A DNA stretch of 53,388 nt, taken from NCBI GenBank assembly GCA_016191345.1, contig JACPOU010000013.1, forward strand, positions 1-53,388, written 5' to 3'. Shown in pieces: positions 24,740 to 35,459 of the stretch (position 1 is its first letter; each line of letters begins with the position of its first letter). The position numbers were made by a program, and so were the translations under genes. This stretch comes from Chloroflexota bacterium (GTDB lineage Bacteria > Chloroflexota > Limnocylindria > Limnocylindrales > CSP1-4). The notes beneath the pieces are model-generated. The model ran no database searches. It saw only the letters and a program-made list of their open reading frames with translations, and was not told the DNA's origin.

Positions 24740-25105
24740 GTGGGAACGACCGGCCTGTCGGCCGACCCGATCGAGTACCGCCGCCGCCTCGGCGAGCAGG
24801 AGGACCCGCAGATCGACGCGTGGGTCCAGGAGCTGCTCCGCGACGTGTCGAAGCGGCGGGGGATCGTCCGGGCGGTCGAGGGCTTCCGCTCGGCGGCGCG
24901 GCTCAGCGAACCTGAATTCGAACACGTGTTCGCATCCGGCGGCGGGGCGCCGGCGACCCTGGGCCGGGACGCGGCGGGCCACCTGCTCGTGCCGACGATC
25001 TCCCTGTACGCGCTCGTGCCGGGGCTCCGGGCCCGTGCCCGCGACGCGAGGGACCGGCTGATCGAATACCTCGTCGCGTGCTTCGACGAGCTCGTCTACG
25101 TCTGA
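24740..25105 (+). CDS. hypothetical protein
   Basis: A 121-residue soluble, mainly helical protein (EYRRRLGEQEDPQIDAWVQELLRDVSKRRGIVRAVEGFRSA; C-terminus RARARDARDRLIEYLVACFDELVYV). The family is not recognised. GTG 24740 has a good GAAGGAG RBS 6 bases upstream. A TACTGT about 75 bases upstream may be the -10 promoter element; the 255 bases before the gene hold no other feature I can support. The prenyltransferase-like frame begins directly after its stop. Confidence 0.75.
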   Translation: MGTTGLSADPIEYRRRLGEQEDPQIDAWVQELLRDVSKRRGIVRAVEGFRSAARLSEPEFEHVFASGGGAPATLGRDAAGHLLVPTISLYALVPGLRARARDARDRLIEYLVACFDELVYV

Positions 25106-25106
25106 G

Positions 25107-25979
25107 GGCCGACTCGCCCAGGCGCCTGCGACGCGGCTCCTCGGCGCCTTCCGGGTCGCCCATCCGTTCCCGTCCCTCCTGAACGGCGCCGCGACGGCAA
25201 TCATCGCCGGGATCGCCGGCGGGTCGCTCGTGACTGCCATGCGGCTCGGCATCGCGATGACGGCCATCCAGTTCTCGATCGGCATCCTCAACGACCTGGT
25301 CGACGCTCCGCGGGACGGCGGCAGGGTGCCGCCGAAGCCCATCCCTGCCGGGCTCGTGGCCCGGCGCTCCGCGGCCGCTGCCGCCGCCGGCGCCGCCGCG
25401 CTCGGGTTGGGCCTCGCCGCGGTGTCCGACCCCTGGACGCTGGGGATCGCGGTTCTGGGTGCCGCCTGCGGCTACGCCTACGACCTCCGCCTGTCGCGGA
25501 CGCCCCTCGCCTGGCTGCCGCTTGCGCTCGCCCTGCCCCTCGTCCCGGCCTACGCCTGGCAGGGCGCCACAGGTTCCATTCCTTCGGCCCTGGCCGACCT
25601 GATCCCGATCGGGTTCATCGCCGGCGCGGGGCTCGCGATCGGCAACGCTCTCGCGGACGCGGCCGCCGACGCGCGCCGCGGGATCCCCTCGATCGCCGTC
25701 CGCCTCGGCCGCGGCCGGGCATGGGCGATCCATGCCGCGGCCCTCGGGGTGGCGGCGGCCGCGGTCGCCGCGAGCGTGGCCGGGTCGGGGAGCGGGGCGG
25801 GCGGGCCGGCCGCGCCGGTGGTGGCCGCCGGCTCGGTCACGCTCGCTTGCGGAGCGGTGCTGCTCCTGCCGGGGAGCGCTCGGCGCCTGCGGGCGGGGTG
25901 GGCGCTCGAGGCACTCGGGATCGCTGGCCTCGGGATTGGCTGGCTCCTGGCGGCCGGCACCACGATCCGGCCGGGCTGA
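25107..25979 (+). CDS. UbiA-family prenyltransferase, start codon unresolved
   Basis: A polytopic membrane protein of the UbiA aromatic prenyltransferase type. The first Asp motif is ILNDLVDAPRDGGRVPPKPIPAG and the second is GNALADAAADARRGIPSIAVRLG; both bind Mg-prenyl diphosphate. About seven to eight hydrophobic helices follow. The first canonical start in frame is GTG 25230 (249 residues). However, family-like sequence including the first helix (RVAHPFPSLLNGAATAIIAGIAGG) lies upstream of it, where the frame is open back to 25062 with no ATG, GTG or TTG. Either a non-canonical start, a true short form, or a sequence error. The lipid acceptor is unknown. Confidence 0.8.
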   Translation, partial: GRLAQAPATRLLGAFRVAHPFPSLLNGAATAIIAGIAGGSLVTAMRLGIAMTAIQFSIGILNDLVDAPRDGGRVPPKPIPAGLVARRSAAAAAAGAAALGLGLAAVSDPWTLGIAVLGAACGYAYDLRLSRTPLAWLPLALALPLVPAYAWQGATGSIPSALADLIPIGFIAGAGLAIGNALADAAADARRGIPSIAVRLGRGRAWAIHAAALGVAAAAVAASVAGSGSGAGGPAAPVVAAGSVTLACGAVLLLPGSARRLRAGWALEALGIAGLGIGWLLAAGTTIRPG

Positions 25980-26132
25980 CGCCAAGAGGGCGCTGGCGGG
26001 CGCCCGCGTGACGGGGCGTTCCAGGCAGCGGCCGGGACTTCTCGCCAGCCCGCGGGAGCGGGAAGTACCCCTAACACGGTCCGCGAGCGGTCGTTATCCT
26101 TGACGAACCACCGCACCAGGAGACCAGCCGTC

Positions 26133-26660
26133 GTGCGAACGACCCTCCGCCGCCTCCGACCCCTGTTCATCGGGCTCGTCGCCCTGCTCTTCACAGCCGG
26201 CATCGCGTTCGCGGGCAAGCCCAGCGCCGCTCCGGTTGGCCGGACCGTCGCCGGCGAAGCCGCTGGCAAGACGGTTCCCGTCGTCGCCGAGCCCGGGGAC
26301 GAGCAGGAGGCCGACGGGGACGAGGACACCGAGACCGATACCACCACCGAGGACCCGGCTGACACCGCCGACAACTGCACCACCGACCCGACAGGACTCA
26401 CGGCCGAGGAGCTCGCCGCGATGACCCATGGCTCGATCGTCTGCTGGGCCGCGCACCAGGCGACGCCCGAGGGATACGCGAATCACGGGGCGTGGGTCTC
26501 CGAGTGGGCGAAGGCGAACAATGGCGCCGACAAGAGCACCGCCGCCGGTGGTGCGAGCGCCGCGGCCAAGGACAAGGCCACTGCGGCAAAGGACAAGGCC
26601 ACTGCGGCAAAGGACAAGGCCGCGGCGCAACTCGCAAAGGGGAAGTCGCGCAAGCCCTGA
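26133..26660 (+). CDS. secreted protein with a Cys pair and AAKDKAT repeats
   Basis: A 175-residue exported protein. GTG 26133 has AGGAG 10 bases upstream and opens a signal peptide (RTTLRRLRPLFIGLVALLFTAGIAFAG). An acidic low-complexity linker (DEQEADGDEDTETDTTTED) is followed by a compact domain with two Cys (NCTTDPTGLTAEELAAMTHGSIVCWAAHQATPEGYANHGAWVSEW). The Lys/Ala-rich tail is built from three 7-residue repeats. The acidic linker and basic tail suggest wall or surface association. Family unknown. It is followed by a strong terminator hairpin. Confidence 0.8.
   Translation: MRTTLRRLRPLFIGLVALLFTAGIAFAGKPSAAPVGRTVAGEAAGKTVPVVAEPGDEQEADGDEDTETDTTTEDPADTADNCTTDPTGLTAEELAAMTHGSIVCWAAHQATPEGYANHGAWVSEWAKANNGADKSTAAGGASAAAKDKATAAKDKATAAKDKAAAQLAKGKSRKP
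26568..26630 (+). repeat. three 21-bp coding repeats (AAKDKAT)
   Basis: In-frame tandem units of GCGGCAAAGGACAAGGCCAC-type sequence (21 bp each) encode AAKDKAT, AAKDKAT and AAKDKAA at the end of the secreted protein. Such repeats can vary in number between strains. Confidence 0.75.
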
Positions 26661-26683
26661 CCCCGCACGGACCCGGACACGAC

Positions 26684-26711
26684 GGAGCCGGCGCCGAGAG
26701 GCGCCGGCTCC
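26684..26711. terminator. 12-bp hairpin with GAGA tetraloop, bidirectional terminator
   Basis: GGAGCCGGCGCC (26684-26695) pairs perfectly with GGCGCCGGCTCC (26700-26711) around GAGA, a GNRA-type loop. It lies exactly between the convergent secreted-protein gene and parB, 18 bases from the parB stop. Confidence 0.7.
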
Positions 26712-26729
26712 TGATTCGGGGGTCGAACC

Positions 26730-27737
26730 TCAGCCCTGGTCGCCGCTCCGCACGAGGGCAATCGCGTTCTCGAGCTTGAGCTTGGCAATCAGCAGGTACT
26801 TCGCGAGGTTGGCCCGATCGACCGCCCCGATGCCGACCACGACATCCGGTGAGCGAAGGACATCCACCAGCTCCTCGACCGCGTCGGACAGCTGCCTCTT
26901 CGCGGTCTGCAGTGAGTCGTCGCGGATCGCGACGGCCTCGCGCGGGCGGCCCGACCATGCGGCCTCGGCCTCTTCGGCCGTCTGGTCGGCATCGGCCTCG
27001 GCAACCACCGGGTCTGGGTCCAGGCCCCCGGGACGTGCGCGACGGCCCTCGATCCGATCGCGCAGCTTCGTGAGGGTCAGCTCTCCGCGCGCCACCTGAG
27101 CGGCAAGTCGCCTGCGCTTCTTGACGTCGGTGACCTTCATCAGCTCGTAGGCATGTGACAGGGTGTCTTTGCGCAAGGACACCAGCTCGCGGATCTCATC
27201 CGGAGCATCCGCGAGGCGCAGCCGGTTCTCGAGGTAGCCCTTGTCCTTGCCGAGCTTCTGGGCCAGTTTCCGGACGGAGTAGCCGTGCTCGGTGACCATC
27301 CGGTCGTACATCGCGGCTTCGTCGAGCGGGGAGAGGTCCTCGCGCTGGAGGTTCTCGATGATCGAGATCTCCAGCGCCGTATCGTCGTCGATCTCTTCGA
27401 CGAGGGCGGGGATCGTCGCCAGGCCCGCGGCCTTCGAGGCGCGCCATCGGCGTTCCCCGGCCACGAGCTGGAACTGGTTGTTGCCGAGTGGGCGGACGAG
27501 GATCGGCTGGAGGACACCATGCTCGCGGATCGATGCGGCGAGCTCCTCGAGCGACGTCGGGTCAAAGGCCAGCCGGGGCTGCTGCGGGTTCGGCATGATC
27601 CGCTCGACCGGCACGACGCGAACGCCGCCGGAGTAGCCGCTCCGCTCGGAGGACAGGAGACTGACGATGGCGGGGGAGAGCTCGCGCTCCTCGGAGAGGC
27701 GCCGCGCTGCGGCGGCGCGGAAGTCGGTCCTAGCCAA
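26730..27737 (-). CDS. parB: chromosome-partitioning protein ParB
   Basis: A 335-residue ParB/Spo0J CTPase clamp. The N-domain (about 40-130) has [14 protein letters not shown], the [13 protein letters not shown] region and the CTP motif [10 protein letters not shown]. The central HTH region (about 135-230) starts [17 protein letters not shown]. Its recognition region reads [20 protein letters not shown], whereas ParBs that bind the usual parS have a KSRS-V-N-LRLL-LP pattern, so DNA specificity may differ. The TTG start at 27737 overlaps parA by 8 bases and has GAGGTGA 7 bases upstream. A parS-like palindrome lies inside the gene at 27163. Confidence 0.96.
   Translation of the reverse strand: MARTDFRAAAARRLSEERELSPAIVSLLSSERSGYSGGVRVVPVERIMPNPQQPRLAFDPTSLEELAASIREHGVLQPILVRPLGNNQFQLVAGERRWRASKAAGLATIPALVEEIDDDTALEISIIENLQREDLSPLDEAAMYDRMVTEHGYSVRKLAQKLGKDKGYLENRLRLADAPDEIRELVSLRKDTLSHAYELMKVTDVKKRRRLAAQVARGELTLTKLRDRIEGRRARPGGLDPDPVVAEADADQTAEEAEAAWSGRPREAVAIRDDSLQTAKRQLSDAVEELVDVLRSPDVVVGIGAVDRANLAKYLLIAKLKLENAIALVRSGDQG
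27163..27182. repeat. parS-like site 1 (inside parB)
   Basis: GTGTCTTTGCGCAAGGACAC, a 20-bp palindrome with one mismatched pair. Its reverse complement matches site 2 at 19 of 20 positions. Confidence 0.55.
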
Positions 27738-28494
27738 GTTCGATCACCTCACGCGCCAGTTCGCGGTATGTCCGCGCCGCATCCGTCTGCCCCGCATAGG
27801 TCGTGATGGGTCGCCCGACGAGCGGCGCCTCGCCGAGCTTCACCGTGTTCCGGATGATCGAGTTGAAGACGTGGTGGTCGCCCACGACTCGAAGCTCGTC
27901 GAGCATGTCTCGTGCGAGGTTGGTGCGGGCGTCGTAGAACGTCGGCAGGAGGCCGAGGATCTTGAGGTTCCGATTGAGCTTCAGGCGGATCGTGTTGATG
28001 ACCTTCACGAGATTCGTGAGGCCCTTCATCGCGTAGTACTGCGTCTGGACCGGGATGATCACGCCGTCGGCGGCGACCAGGCCGTTGACGGTCAGCAGCC
28101 CCAGGTTCGGGGGGCAGTCAATGAGGGCGTAGTCGTAGCGCTTGCCGAGCTTCTCCTCCATCGCGTCGCGGAGGAGCGATTCCCGGCCGAGCATCGTGAA
28201 GAGCTCGCCCTCCGTCGCCGCCAGGTCGATGTGCGCGGGCGCGACATCGATGCCCTCCGTCTCGGTCGGACGGATGACCTCGTCGAGCGGTGCGCGTCCG
28301 ACGAGGACGTCGGCCATCGATCGTTCGACGGTGTTGAGGTTGACGCCGAGTCCGGCGGTCAGGTTTGCCTGGGGGTCCATGTCGACGCACAGGACGCGGA
28401 ACCCCTCCTCGGCAAGCGCGCCGGCGAGGTTGATGGCCGTCGTCGTCTTGCCGACGCCGCCTTTCTGATTCGCGATTGCGATCACGTTGGTCAC
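27730..28494 (-). CDS. parA: chromosome-partitioning ATPase ParA (Soj type)
   Basis: A 254-residue ParA/MinD-fold ATPase without an N-terminal HTH, which marks the chromosomal Soj type that leaves repression to others. The deviant Walker A is [17 protein letters not shown] (residues 9-25), A' is [10 protein letters not shown], and Walker B is [13 protein letters not shown]. It forms ATP-dependent gradients on DNA and moves ParB-parS complexes. The start is GTG 28494 with GAGGTGAT upstream. Co-transcribed with parB (8-base overlap). No gidA/gidB/dnaA neighbours are in the window. Confidence 0.97.
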   Translation of the reverse strand: MTNVIAIANQKGGVGKTTTAINLAGALAEEGFRVLCVDMDPQANLTAGLGVNLNTVERSMADVLVGRAPLDEVIRPTETEGIDVAPAHIDLAATEGELFTMLGRESLLRDAMEEKLGKRYDYALIDCPPNLGLLTVNGLVAADGVIIPVQTQYYAMKGLTNLVKVINTIRLKLNRNLKILGLLPTFYDARTNLARDMLDELRVVGDHHVFNSIIRNTVKLGEAPLVGRPITTYAGQTDAARTYRELAREVIELG

Positions 28495-28620
28495 CGGGGC
28501 ATCACCTCGAATGAGACAGCAGGGCGTCGTCGGGATGAAGGACGCATCCTCGACGCGGTCCTGTCAGGGGGCGGGCGTCGCTGAATCGTACTCCTGCGGA
28601 CGCGATTGCCGACGTCGGAG

Positions 28621-28629
28621 TTATCCACA
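28621..28629 (+). promoter_or_regulatory. perfect DnaA box TTATCCACA
   Basis: TTATCCACA matches the consensus DnaA box at all nine positions. TGTGGATTT at 28653-28661 is an inverted 7/9 match. Only these two are present, so this is not by itself an origin. Confidence 0.5.
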
Positions 28630-28781
28630 GGATCGTGGAGATGTGCACCGAAGTGTGGATTTCCCGCAATGGCGCGGACGGGGGCCAGGGAGGTCAAACA
28701 GCCGCTCCGGGCCGGCCGTTTGGCACGCGGTATCGCGAGCGCCGGCGACTATGATGCGGGCGAAGTAGACGTCGAGACGAC

Positions 28782-28799
28782 TGTCCTTGCGCAAAGACA
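28782..28799. repeat. parS-like site 2 (upstream of the carboxylase operon)
   Basis: TGTCCTTGCGCAAAGACA, palindromic except for one pair, in non-coding DNA between parA and the carboxylase beta subunit. With the flanking C, 19 of 20 bases equal the reverse complement of site 1. Confidence 0.6.
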
Positions 28800-28840
28800 C
28801 CGTCTCCCGATGTCATGTTCGATGCAGCAGGAGCCGCTCG

Positions 28841-30374
28841 GTGCCGACGAACGAAGAACGACTGGGCCGTCTCGCGCGGATGCGCGCCGAGGCGATGCTG
28901 GGTGGCGGACCGGTCCGCATCGAGCGTCAGCACAGCTGGGGCAAGTTGACGGCACGTGAACGGCTCGACCTGCTGCTCGACCCCGGTTCGTTCGTCGAGC
29001 TGGACGCCTTCGTGACGCATCGGTCGACGGAATTCGGCATTGGTGAGCAGCGCTTCCTCGGCGACGGCGTCATCACCGGCCATGGCGCCATCGACGGCCG
29101 GCTCGTCTTCGTCTTCAGCCAGGACTTCACGGTCTTCGGTGGCTCGCTGTCCGAGGCGTATGCCGAGAAGATCTGCAAGGTCATGGACCTCGCGATGAAG
29201 GTCGGCGCGCCGGTCATCGGGCTGAACGATTCCGGCGGCGCTCGAATCCAGGAAGGCGTCGCGTCACTCGGCGGCTACGCGGACATCTTCCTCCGCAATG
29301 TCCTCGCGTCGGGGGTCGTGCCGCAGATCTCCGTGATCATGGGCCCCTGCGCCGGTGGTGCGGTCTACTCCCCGGCGATGACGGATTTCACGATCATGGT
29401 CGAGCGGACGAGCTACATGTTCGTGACGGGGCCCAACGTCGTGAAGGCGGTGACGCACGAGGAGGTCGATTCGGAAGCGCTGGGTGGCGCCACCGTCCAT
29501 ACGACGAAGTCAGGCGTCGCGCACCTCGCGGCCCACGACGAGGCCGAGGCGCTGGACGCCGTGCGTCGCATCCTCGCCCACCTGCCCCAGAACAACCTCG
29601 AAGCACCGGCACTGGTCCCCGCGAGCGACCCGATCGATCGGATGGATCCGGATCTCGATGGCGTGGTCCCCGACGACCCGCACAAGCCGTACGACATGCA
29701 CGACGTCATCTCGCGCATCGTCGATGACCGTGACTTCCTCGAGATCCAGCCGGACTGGGCCGCGAACATCATCATCGGCTTCGCCCGGCTCGGCGGTCGA
29801 AGCGTGGGGATCATCGCGCAGCAGCCGGCCAACCTCGCCGGCGCCCTGGATATCGATGCCTCGACAAAGGCGGCGCGCTTCGTCCGGACCTGTGACTGCT
29901 TCAACGTCCCGATCCTGACGCTCGTCGACGTCCCGGGCTTTCTGCCCGGGGTGGGGCAGGAGCACGGCGGAATCATCAAGCACGGTGCGAAGCTGCTCTA
30001 CGCCTACTGCGAGGCCACGGTTCCGAAGGTGACGGTCATCACCCGCAAGGCCTACGGCGGCGCCTACGACGTCATGAGCAGCAAGCACGTCCGCGGCGAC
30101 ATGAACTTTGCCTGGCCGACGGCCGAGATCGCGGTGATGGGCGCCGAGGGGGCCGTCAACATCATCTTCAAGGACGCGATCGCGAGCGCCGACGACCCGG
30201 CGGCCGAGCGGAAGCGCCTGGTTGCGGAATACGAGGAAGAGTTCGCCAACCCGTACATCGCCGCCTCGCGCGGCTACGTCGACGATGTCATCCGTCCGTC
30301 CGAGACGCGGCCCCGGCTCATCCGCGCGTTCGAGATGCTCAAGGACAAGCGCGACACGAACCCGAGAAAGAAGC

Positions 30375-30394
<20 letters not shown>
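28841..30394 (+). CDS. pccB: propionyl-CoA carboxylase, carboxyltransferase (beta) subunit
   Basis: A 517-residue carboxyltransferase with two crotonase-like halves, the usual PccB length. N-half: [41 protein letters not shown] and the oxyanion loop [15 protein letters not shown]-half: [29 protein letters not shown] and [16 protein letters not shown]410 in GGAYDVM is the position where Asp favours propionyl-CoA and Ile acetyl-CoA in studied actinobacterial enzymes. GTG 28841 is chosen for the CAGGAG 8 bases upstream and the family-like start [10 protein letters not shown]; a frame start at 28787 would begin inside parS-like site 2. First gene of the carboxylase-mutase operon. Confidence 0.94.
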
Positions 30395-31999
<1,605 letters not shown>

Positions 32000-32003
<4 letters not shown>

Positions 32004-32722
32004 CCGCCGTCGGCCGCCCGGATCCCGTTCCGGCTGCGGAGGCCCGGATGCCGGACCCTCGCGGCGTCCGGGTCGGCCTCGCCCCCGCATCGACCGTGGA
32101 CGGGGTCGACCCGATCGTCGTGGAGCCGCCGGAGATCCCCGTCGCCCCGGTGCCCCACGTCGCCGGTCGGGGAATCCTCGGAGGGACCGCGCTGCTGCCC
32201 GTCGCAGCTGCGTTGACGCAGGAGTCGGCGGACGTGGTTCTCGTCGACGGCCAGCCGGTTCTCGCCGCGCTTGCCTGGACCGGAGGGGAGCGGGCCACCC
32301 TGCGCCGGCCCGAGGGGCCGGATGGCGCCGTCGGATCCCGCCGGCTGCTGATGCTCCCGGCCCTCGCCGCACCGTCGGCGGGCCGGGGCGTCGTAAGCCG
32401 CGAGGTGGTCGTGGAGGGCTGGCGAGTCGAGGTCGAGGTGGAGCCGGCGGCGAGGGCGGCCCTTCGCGAACGAGCCCGCCGGGGCCGCGAGGAGGTCGGC
32501 CACAGCGGACCGACCGAGGTCCGTGCCATCATCCCGGGCGTCGTCGTCTCCGTCTCGGTGACCCCGGGCGACCCGGTGACCGCCGGCCAGCAGCTGCTGG
32601 TCGTCGAGGCGATGAAGATGCAGAACGAGCTTCGAGCGCCCCGCGACGGGACGATCGAGCGCGTGGCGGTGGGCCAGGGATCAACGATCGAGGTCGGTGA
32701 CGTCCTCCTCGTCATCACCTGA
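32000..32722 (+). CDS. biotin carboxyl carrier subunit
   Basis: A 240-residue protein. The C-terminal ~75 residues are a biotinyl domain: [35 protein letters not shown], with the biotinylated Lys at about 206 in EAMKM. The N-terminal ~165 residues are an all-beta-looking region ([38 protein letters not shown]) that probably corresponds to the BT-like domain linking carrier and carboxyltransferase in propionyl-CoA carboxylase alpha chains. Thus the usual single alpha chain is split over two genes here. ATG 32000 overlaps the biotin-carboxylase stop (ATGA). Confidence 0.9.
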
Positions 32723-32741
32723 GCCGTTGACGGGAGGGCGC

Positions 32742-34457
32742 GTGACCGAGGACGCCGCGACGGAACGAGGGTCGGCCGCGAGCGGCGACGCGGCAACCCG
32801 CCTTCCCGACCCGGGACGCGATCGCTGGCGAGTCGAGATCCGCGATCGCGCGCTCGCCGCCGCACCCGAGCGCCGGACCCGGTTCGAGACCTCCTCGAGC
32901 ATCGAGGTCCGCGACCTCTACACCCCGGCCGACCTGGCTGGCCTCGACGAGGCCCGGGACCTGGGGCGGCCCGGGGAATACCCCTTCACCCGGGGCGTCC
33001 AGCCGACGATGTACCGGAGCCGTTTCTGGACGATGCGCCAGTACGCCGGGTTCGCGACCGCCGAGGAGACGAACCGGCGATTCCGCTACCTCCTCGAGCA
33101 GGGCCAGACCGGCCTGTCGGTTGCCTTCGACCTGCCGACCCAGATGGGCTACGACGCCGACGCGCCCGAGGCGGAGGGCGAGGTCGGGCGCGTCGGGGTC
33201 CCCATCTCGAGCCTCGCCGACATGGAGACCCTCTTCGACCAGATCCCGCTTGGCGAGGTCTCGACCTCGATGACGATCAACTCCACGGCCGCCACCCTCG
33301 TGGCCCTGTACGTGGCCGCCGCGGAGCGGCAGGGCGTCGCCCGGGACCGCCTGAGCGGCACGGTCCAGAACGACATTCTCAAGGAGTACATCGCGCGGGG
33401 AACATGGATCTACCCGTCGCGGCCCTCGATGCGGCTGGTCACCGACATCTTCGAGTTCGGGGCCCGCGAGCTGCCGCGCTGGAACACGATCTCGATCAGC
33501 GGCTACCACATGCGCGAGGCCGGGGCCTCGGCCGCCCAGGAGCTGGCCTTCACGCTCGCCGACGCGATCGCGTACGTCGAGGCCGCGGTCGCGCGGGGGC
33601 TCGCGATCGACGACTTCGCCCCCCGGCTCAGCTTCTTCTTCGCGGCCTGGTCGGAGCTCTTCGAGGAGGTCGCCAAGTTCCGCGCCGCCCGCCGGATGTG
33701 GGCCCGGATCGTCCGTGACCGCTTCGGGGCGAAGAACGCCCGCTCGATGGCCTGCCGCTTCCATGTCCAGACGGCTGGCAGCTCATTGACCGCCCAGAGC
33801 GTGGACAACAACGTCGTCCGGACCGCGCTGCAGGCCCTCGCGGCGGTCCTCGGCGGGGCCCAGAGCCTCCACACGAACTCCCGCGACGAGGCCCTTGCCC
33901 TCCCGACCGAGGAATCCGTCCGCCTCGCCCTCCGGACGCAGCAGATCATCGCCCACGAGGCCGGCGTCACCGAGACGCCGGATCCCCTCGGCGGCTCCTA
34001 CTTCGTCGAGACGCTGACCGACGAGCTCGAGGCCGCCGCTACGGCCTACCTCGACGAGATCGACGCCATGGGCGGCACGCTCGCCGCCCTCGATGCCGGC
34101 TTCCAGCAGCGCCAGATCCAGGAATCGGCCTATCGGACGCAGCGCGCCATCGACAGCGGCGAGCAGGTCGTCGTCGGCGTCAACCGGTTCCGCGACGAGG
34201 CGACGACGACGCCGCCGACACAGCGCATCGACCCGGAGGGAGAGCGTCGCCAGGTGGCGGGCGTGCGGCGCGTCCGGGCAGAGCGGGATCCGGCGGCGTG
34301 GGCGGCTGCGCTTCGCCGGCTCGACGACGCCGCCCGCGGCACCGGGAACCTCATGCCACCCCTCATCGAGGCGGTCCGCGCCTACGCGACGGTCGGCGAG
34401 ATCGCCGACCACCTCCGGGCCGCGTGGGGCGTCCATCGCGAGCTCATCACCGTCTGA
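32742..34457 (+). CDS. methylmalonyl-CoA mutase, large (catalytic) subunit without B12 domain
   Basis: A 571-residue acyl-CoA mutase TIM-barrel subunit: [32 protein letters not shown], then [12 protein letters not shown] and [28 protein letters not shown]101 (RQYAGF) and R231 (PSMR) are the residues expected for methylmalonyl-CoA; isobutyryl-CoA mutases carry Phe and Gln at the equivalent positions. The C-terminal cobalamin-binding domain (DxHxxG) is absent, so a separate small subunit must exist elsewhere. It isomerises methylmalonyl-CoA to succinyl-CoA. The GTG at 32742 has GGGAGGG upstream. Between the carboxylase and the epimerase in one operon. Confidence 0.93.
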   Translation: MTEDAATERGSAASGDAATRLPDPGRDRWRVEIRDRALAAAPERRTRFETSSSIEVRDLYTPADLAGLDEARDLGRPGEYPFTRGVQPTMYRSRFWTMRQYAGFATAEETNRRFRYLLEQGQTGLSVAFDLPTQMGYDADAPEAEGEVGRVGVPISSLADMETLFDQIPLGEVSTSMTINSTAATLVALYVAAAERQGVARDRLSGTVQNDILKEYIARGTWIYPSRPSMRLVTDIFEFGARELPRWNTISISGYHMREAGASAAQELAFTLADAIAYVEAAVARGLAIDDFAPRLSFFFAAWSELFEEVAKFRAARRMWARIVRDRFGAKNARSMACRFHVQTAGSSLTAQSVDNNVVRTALQALAAVLGGAQSLHTNSRDEALALPTEESVRLALRTQQIIAHEAGVTETPDPLGGSYFVETLTDELEAAATAYLDEIDAMGGTLAALDAGFQQRQIQESAYRTQRAIDSGEQVVVGVNRFRDEATTTPPTQRIDPEGERRQVAGVRRVRAERDPAAWAAALRRLDDAARGTGNLMPPLIEAVRAYATVGEIADHLRAAWGVHRELITV

Positions 34458-34479
34458 CCGGCACCCCAGGGAGGTCGTC

Positions 34480-34932
34480 ATGCCGCTGCCGCCGGGCCGC
34501 GTCCACCACGTCGCGGTCGTCGTCCGTTCCATCGACGCCAGCCTTCGCCTCTGGCGCGACCTGCTCGGCCTGGAGCTCGAAACGGTCATGGAGATCCCGA
34601 CGGACCGGGTCCGGATCGCCTTCCTCGGGGTGGGGGAGTCGAAGATCGAGCTCGTCGAGCCCACCGACGAGACGACGGGCGTCGCCCGGTTCCTCGCCTC
34701 GAAGGGCGAGGGCTTCCATCACGTCTGCCTGGAGGTCGACAGCCTCTCGGACGAGCTGACCCGCCTCGGGATCGAGGGCGTGGAGCTCATCGACAGCGCG
34801 CCTCGGCGGGGCGCCGAGGGCCCGGTCGCCTTCCTCCATCCGCGCTCGTGCGGCGGCGTGCTGGTGGAGCTGATCGAGGCGCCGGGCGGGCCGTCGTGGC
34901 GGGCGCTCGGGATGACGCCGCCGAAGCCCTGA
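34480..34932 (+). CDS. mce: methylmalonyl-CoA epimerase
   Basis: A 150-residue vicinal-oxygen-chelate protein with the two beta-alpha-beta-beta-beta modules of methylmalonyl-CoA epimerase. Metal ligands are visible as His in RVHHVAVVV (about 9), His in EGFHHVCLEVDSL and Glu in GVLVELIEAP; KIELVEPTDETTGVARFLASKGEGFHHV is a typical core. It interconverts the (S)- and (R)-methylmalonyl-CoA epimers, linking the carboxylase to the mutase. The ATG has AGGGAGG upstream, 22 bases after the mutase stop. Convergent with the gene ending at 34975. Confidence 0.94.
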   Translation: MPLPPGRVHHVAVVVRSIDASLRLWRDLLGLELETVMEIPTDRVRIAFLGVGESKIELVEPTDETTGVARFLASKGEGFHHVCLEVDSLSDELTRLGIEGVELIDSAPRRGAEGPVAFLHPRSCGGVLVELIEAPGGPSWRALGMTPPKP

Positions 34933-34968
34933 CCCGGCAGCACTGACCCGGCGAACGGCGCCGGGGAC

Positions 34969-34985
34969 GGTCGCTCAGAGCGACC
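34969..34985. terminator. hairpin between epimerase gene and convergent ORF
   Basis: GGTCGCT (34969-34975) and AGCGACC (34979-34985) form a 7-bp stem with a 3-base loop, spanning the stop codon of the minus-strand gene. Confidence 0.35.
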
Positions 34986-35445
34986 AGGCGAGGATCACGG
35001 CCGGCGAGCGGTCGGCCCGGCGGGCGAAGCGGACGATGTCCCCGGTGACCTGCCGGATCCAGGGCTTCTCCTCGCGCGGGAGGGCGCCCAGCTCCTCCTC
35101 GATGAGCTCGATCCAGCGGCCGGCGACGGCATCGACCTCGCGGTCGCCGACCTTCGCGATCGCGGTGATCCAGGTCGGGTCGACCCGCTCCACCGTCCGC
35201 TCGCCGATGTCGCCCGGGCCGTCCATCTCGCGCCGGGCATCGATGAAGTCGACCGGCTCGTCCGCGTTCGTCACATCCCGGACCGCCTCGCTGAAGCGAT
35301 CGAGCCAGGTCGGGTCCATCGCGCCGCCGAGGCTGATGTGGCCGTCGAACCGCGTCGCGTCGTCGAGGGCCGCCCAGTCGTCCATCGAGACGGCGAGCAG
35401 GATCGCCCGGCTGTCGCCCGCCACGAGGTCCATGAGGAAGCCCAC
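34975..35445 (-). CDS. hypothetical protein downstream of sucD
   Basis: A 156-residue soluble alpha/beta-looking protein (DSRAILLAVSMDDWAALDDATRFDGHISLGGAMDPTWLDRF; DPTWITAIAKVGDREVDAVAGRWIELIEEELG; C-terminus SPAVILAWSL). I do not recognise the family. It begins 14 bases after the sucD stop, from GTG 35445 or ATG 35433. Neither has a clear ribosome-binding site, so it probably depends on read-through from sucCD. The composition is clearly protein-like and the frame is the best of the six. Confidence 0.7.
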   Translation of the reverse strand: MGFLMDLVAGDSRAILLAVSMDDWAALDDATRFDGHISLGGAMDPTWLDRFSEAVRDVTNADEPVDFIDARREMDGPGDIGERTVERVDPTWITAIAKVGDREVDAVAGRWIELIEEELGALPREEKPWIRQVTGDIVRFARRADRSPAVILAWSL

Positions 35446-35459
35446 CGAGCGCGCGGTGA

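Larger units (their letters stand above)
28495..28840. other. 346-base divergent region between parA and the carboxylase operon
   Basis: It holds no gene I can support. It does hold an isolated DnaA box (28621-28629), a weaker inverted one (28653-28661) and parS-like site 2 (28782-28799), and must contain the divergent promoters for parAB and the propionyl-CoA carboxylase operon. Confidence 0.6.

Noticed and set aside
28495-28840. Chromosomal replication origin
   Set aside because: Only one perfect DnaA box and one weak one, no AT-rich unwinding stretch and no dnaA/dnaN nearby.
32700-32741. Cobalamin riboswitch before the mutase gene
   Set aside because: The mutase start is 19 bases after the carrier gene's stop; no room and no B12-box-like sequence.
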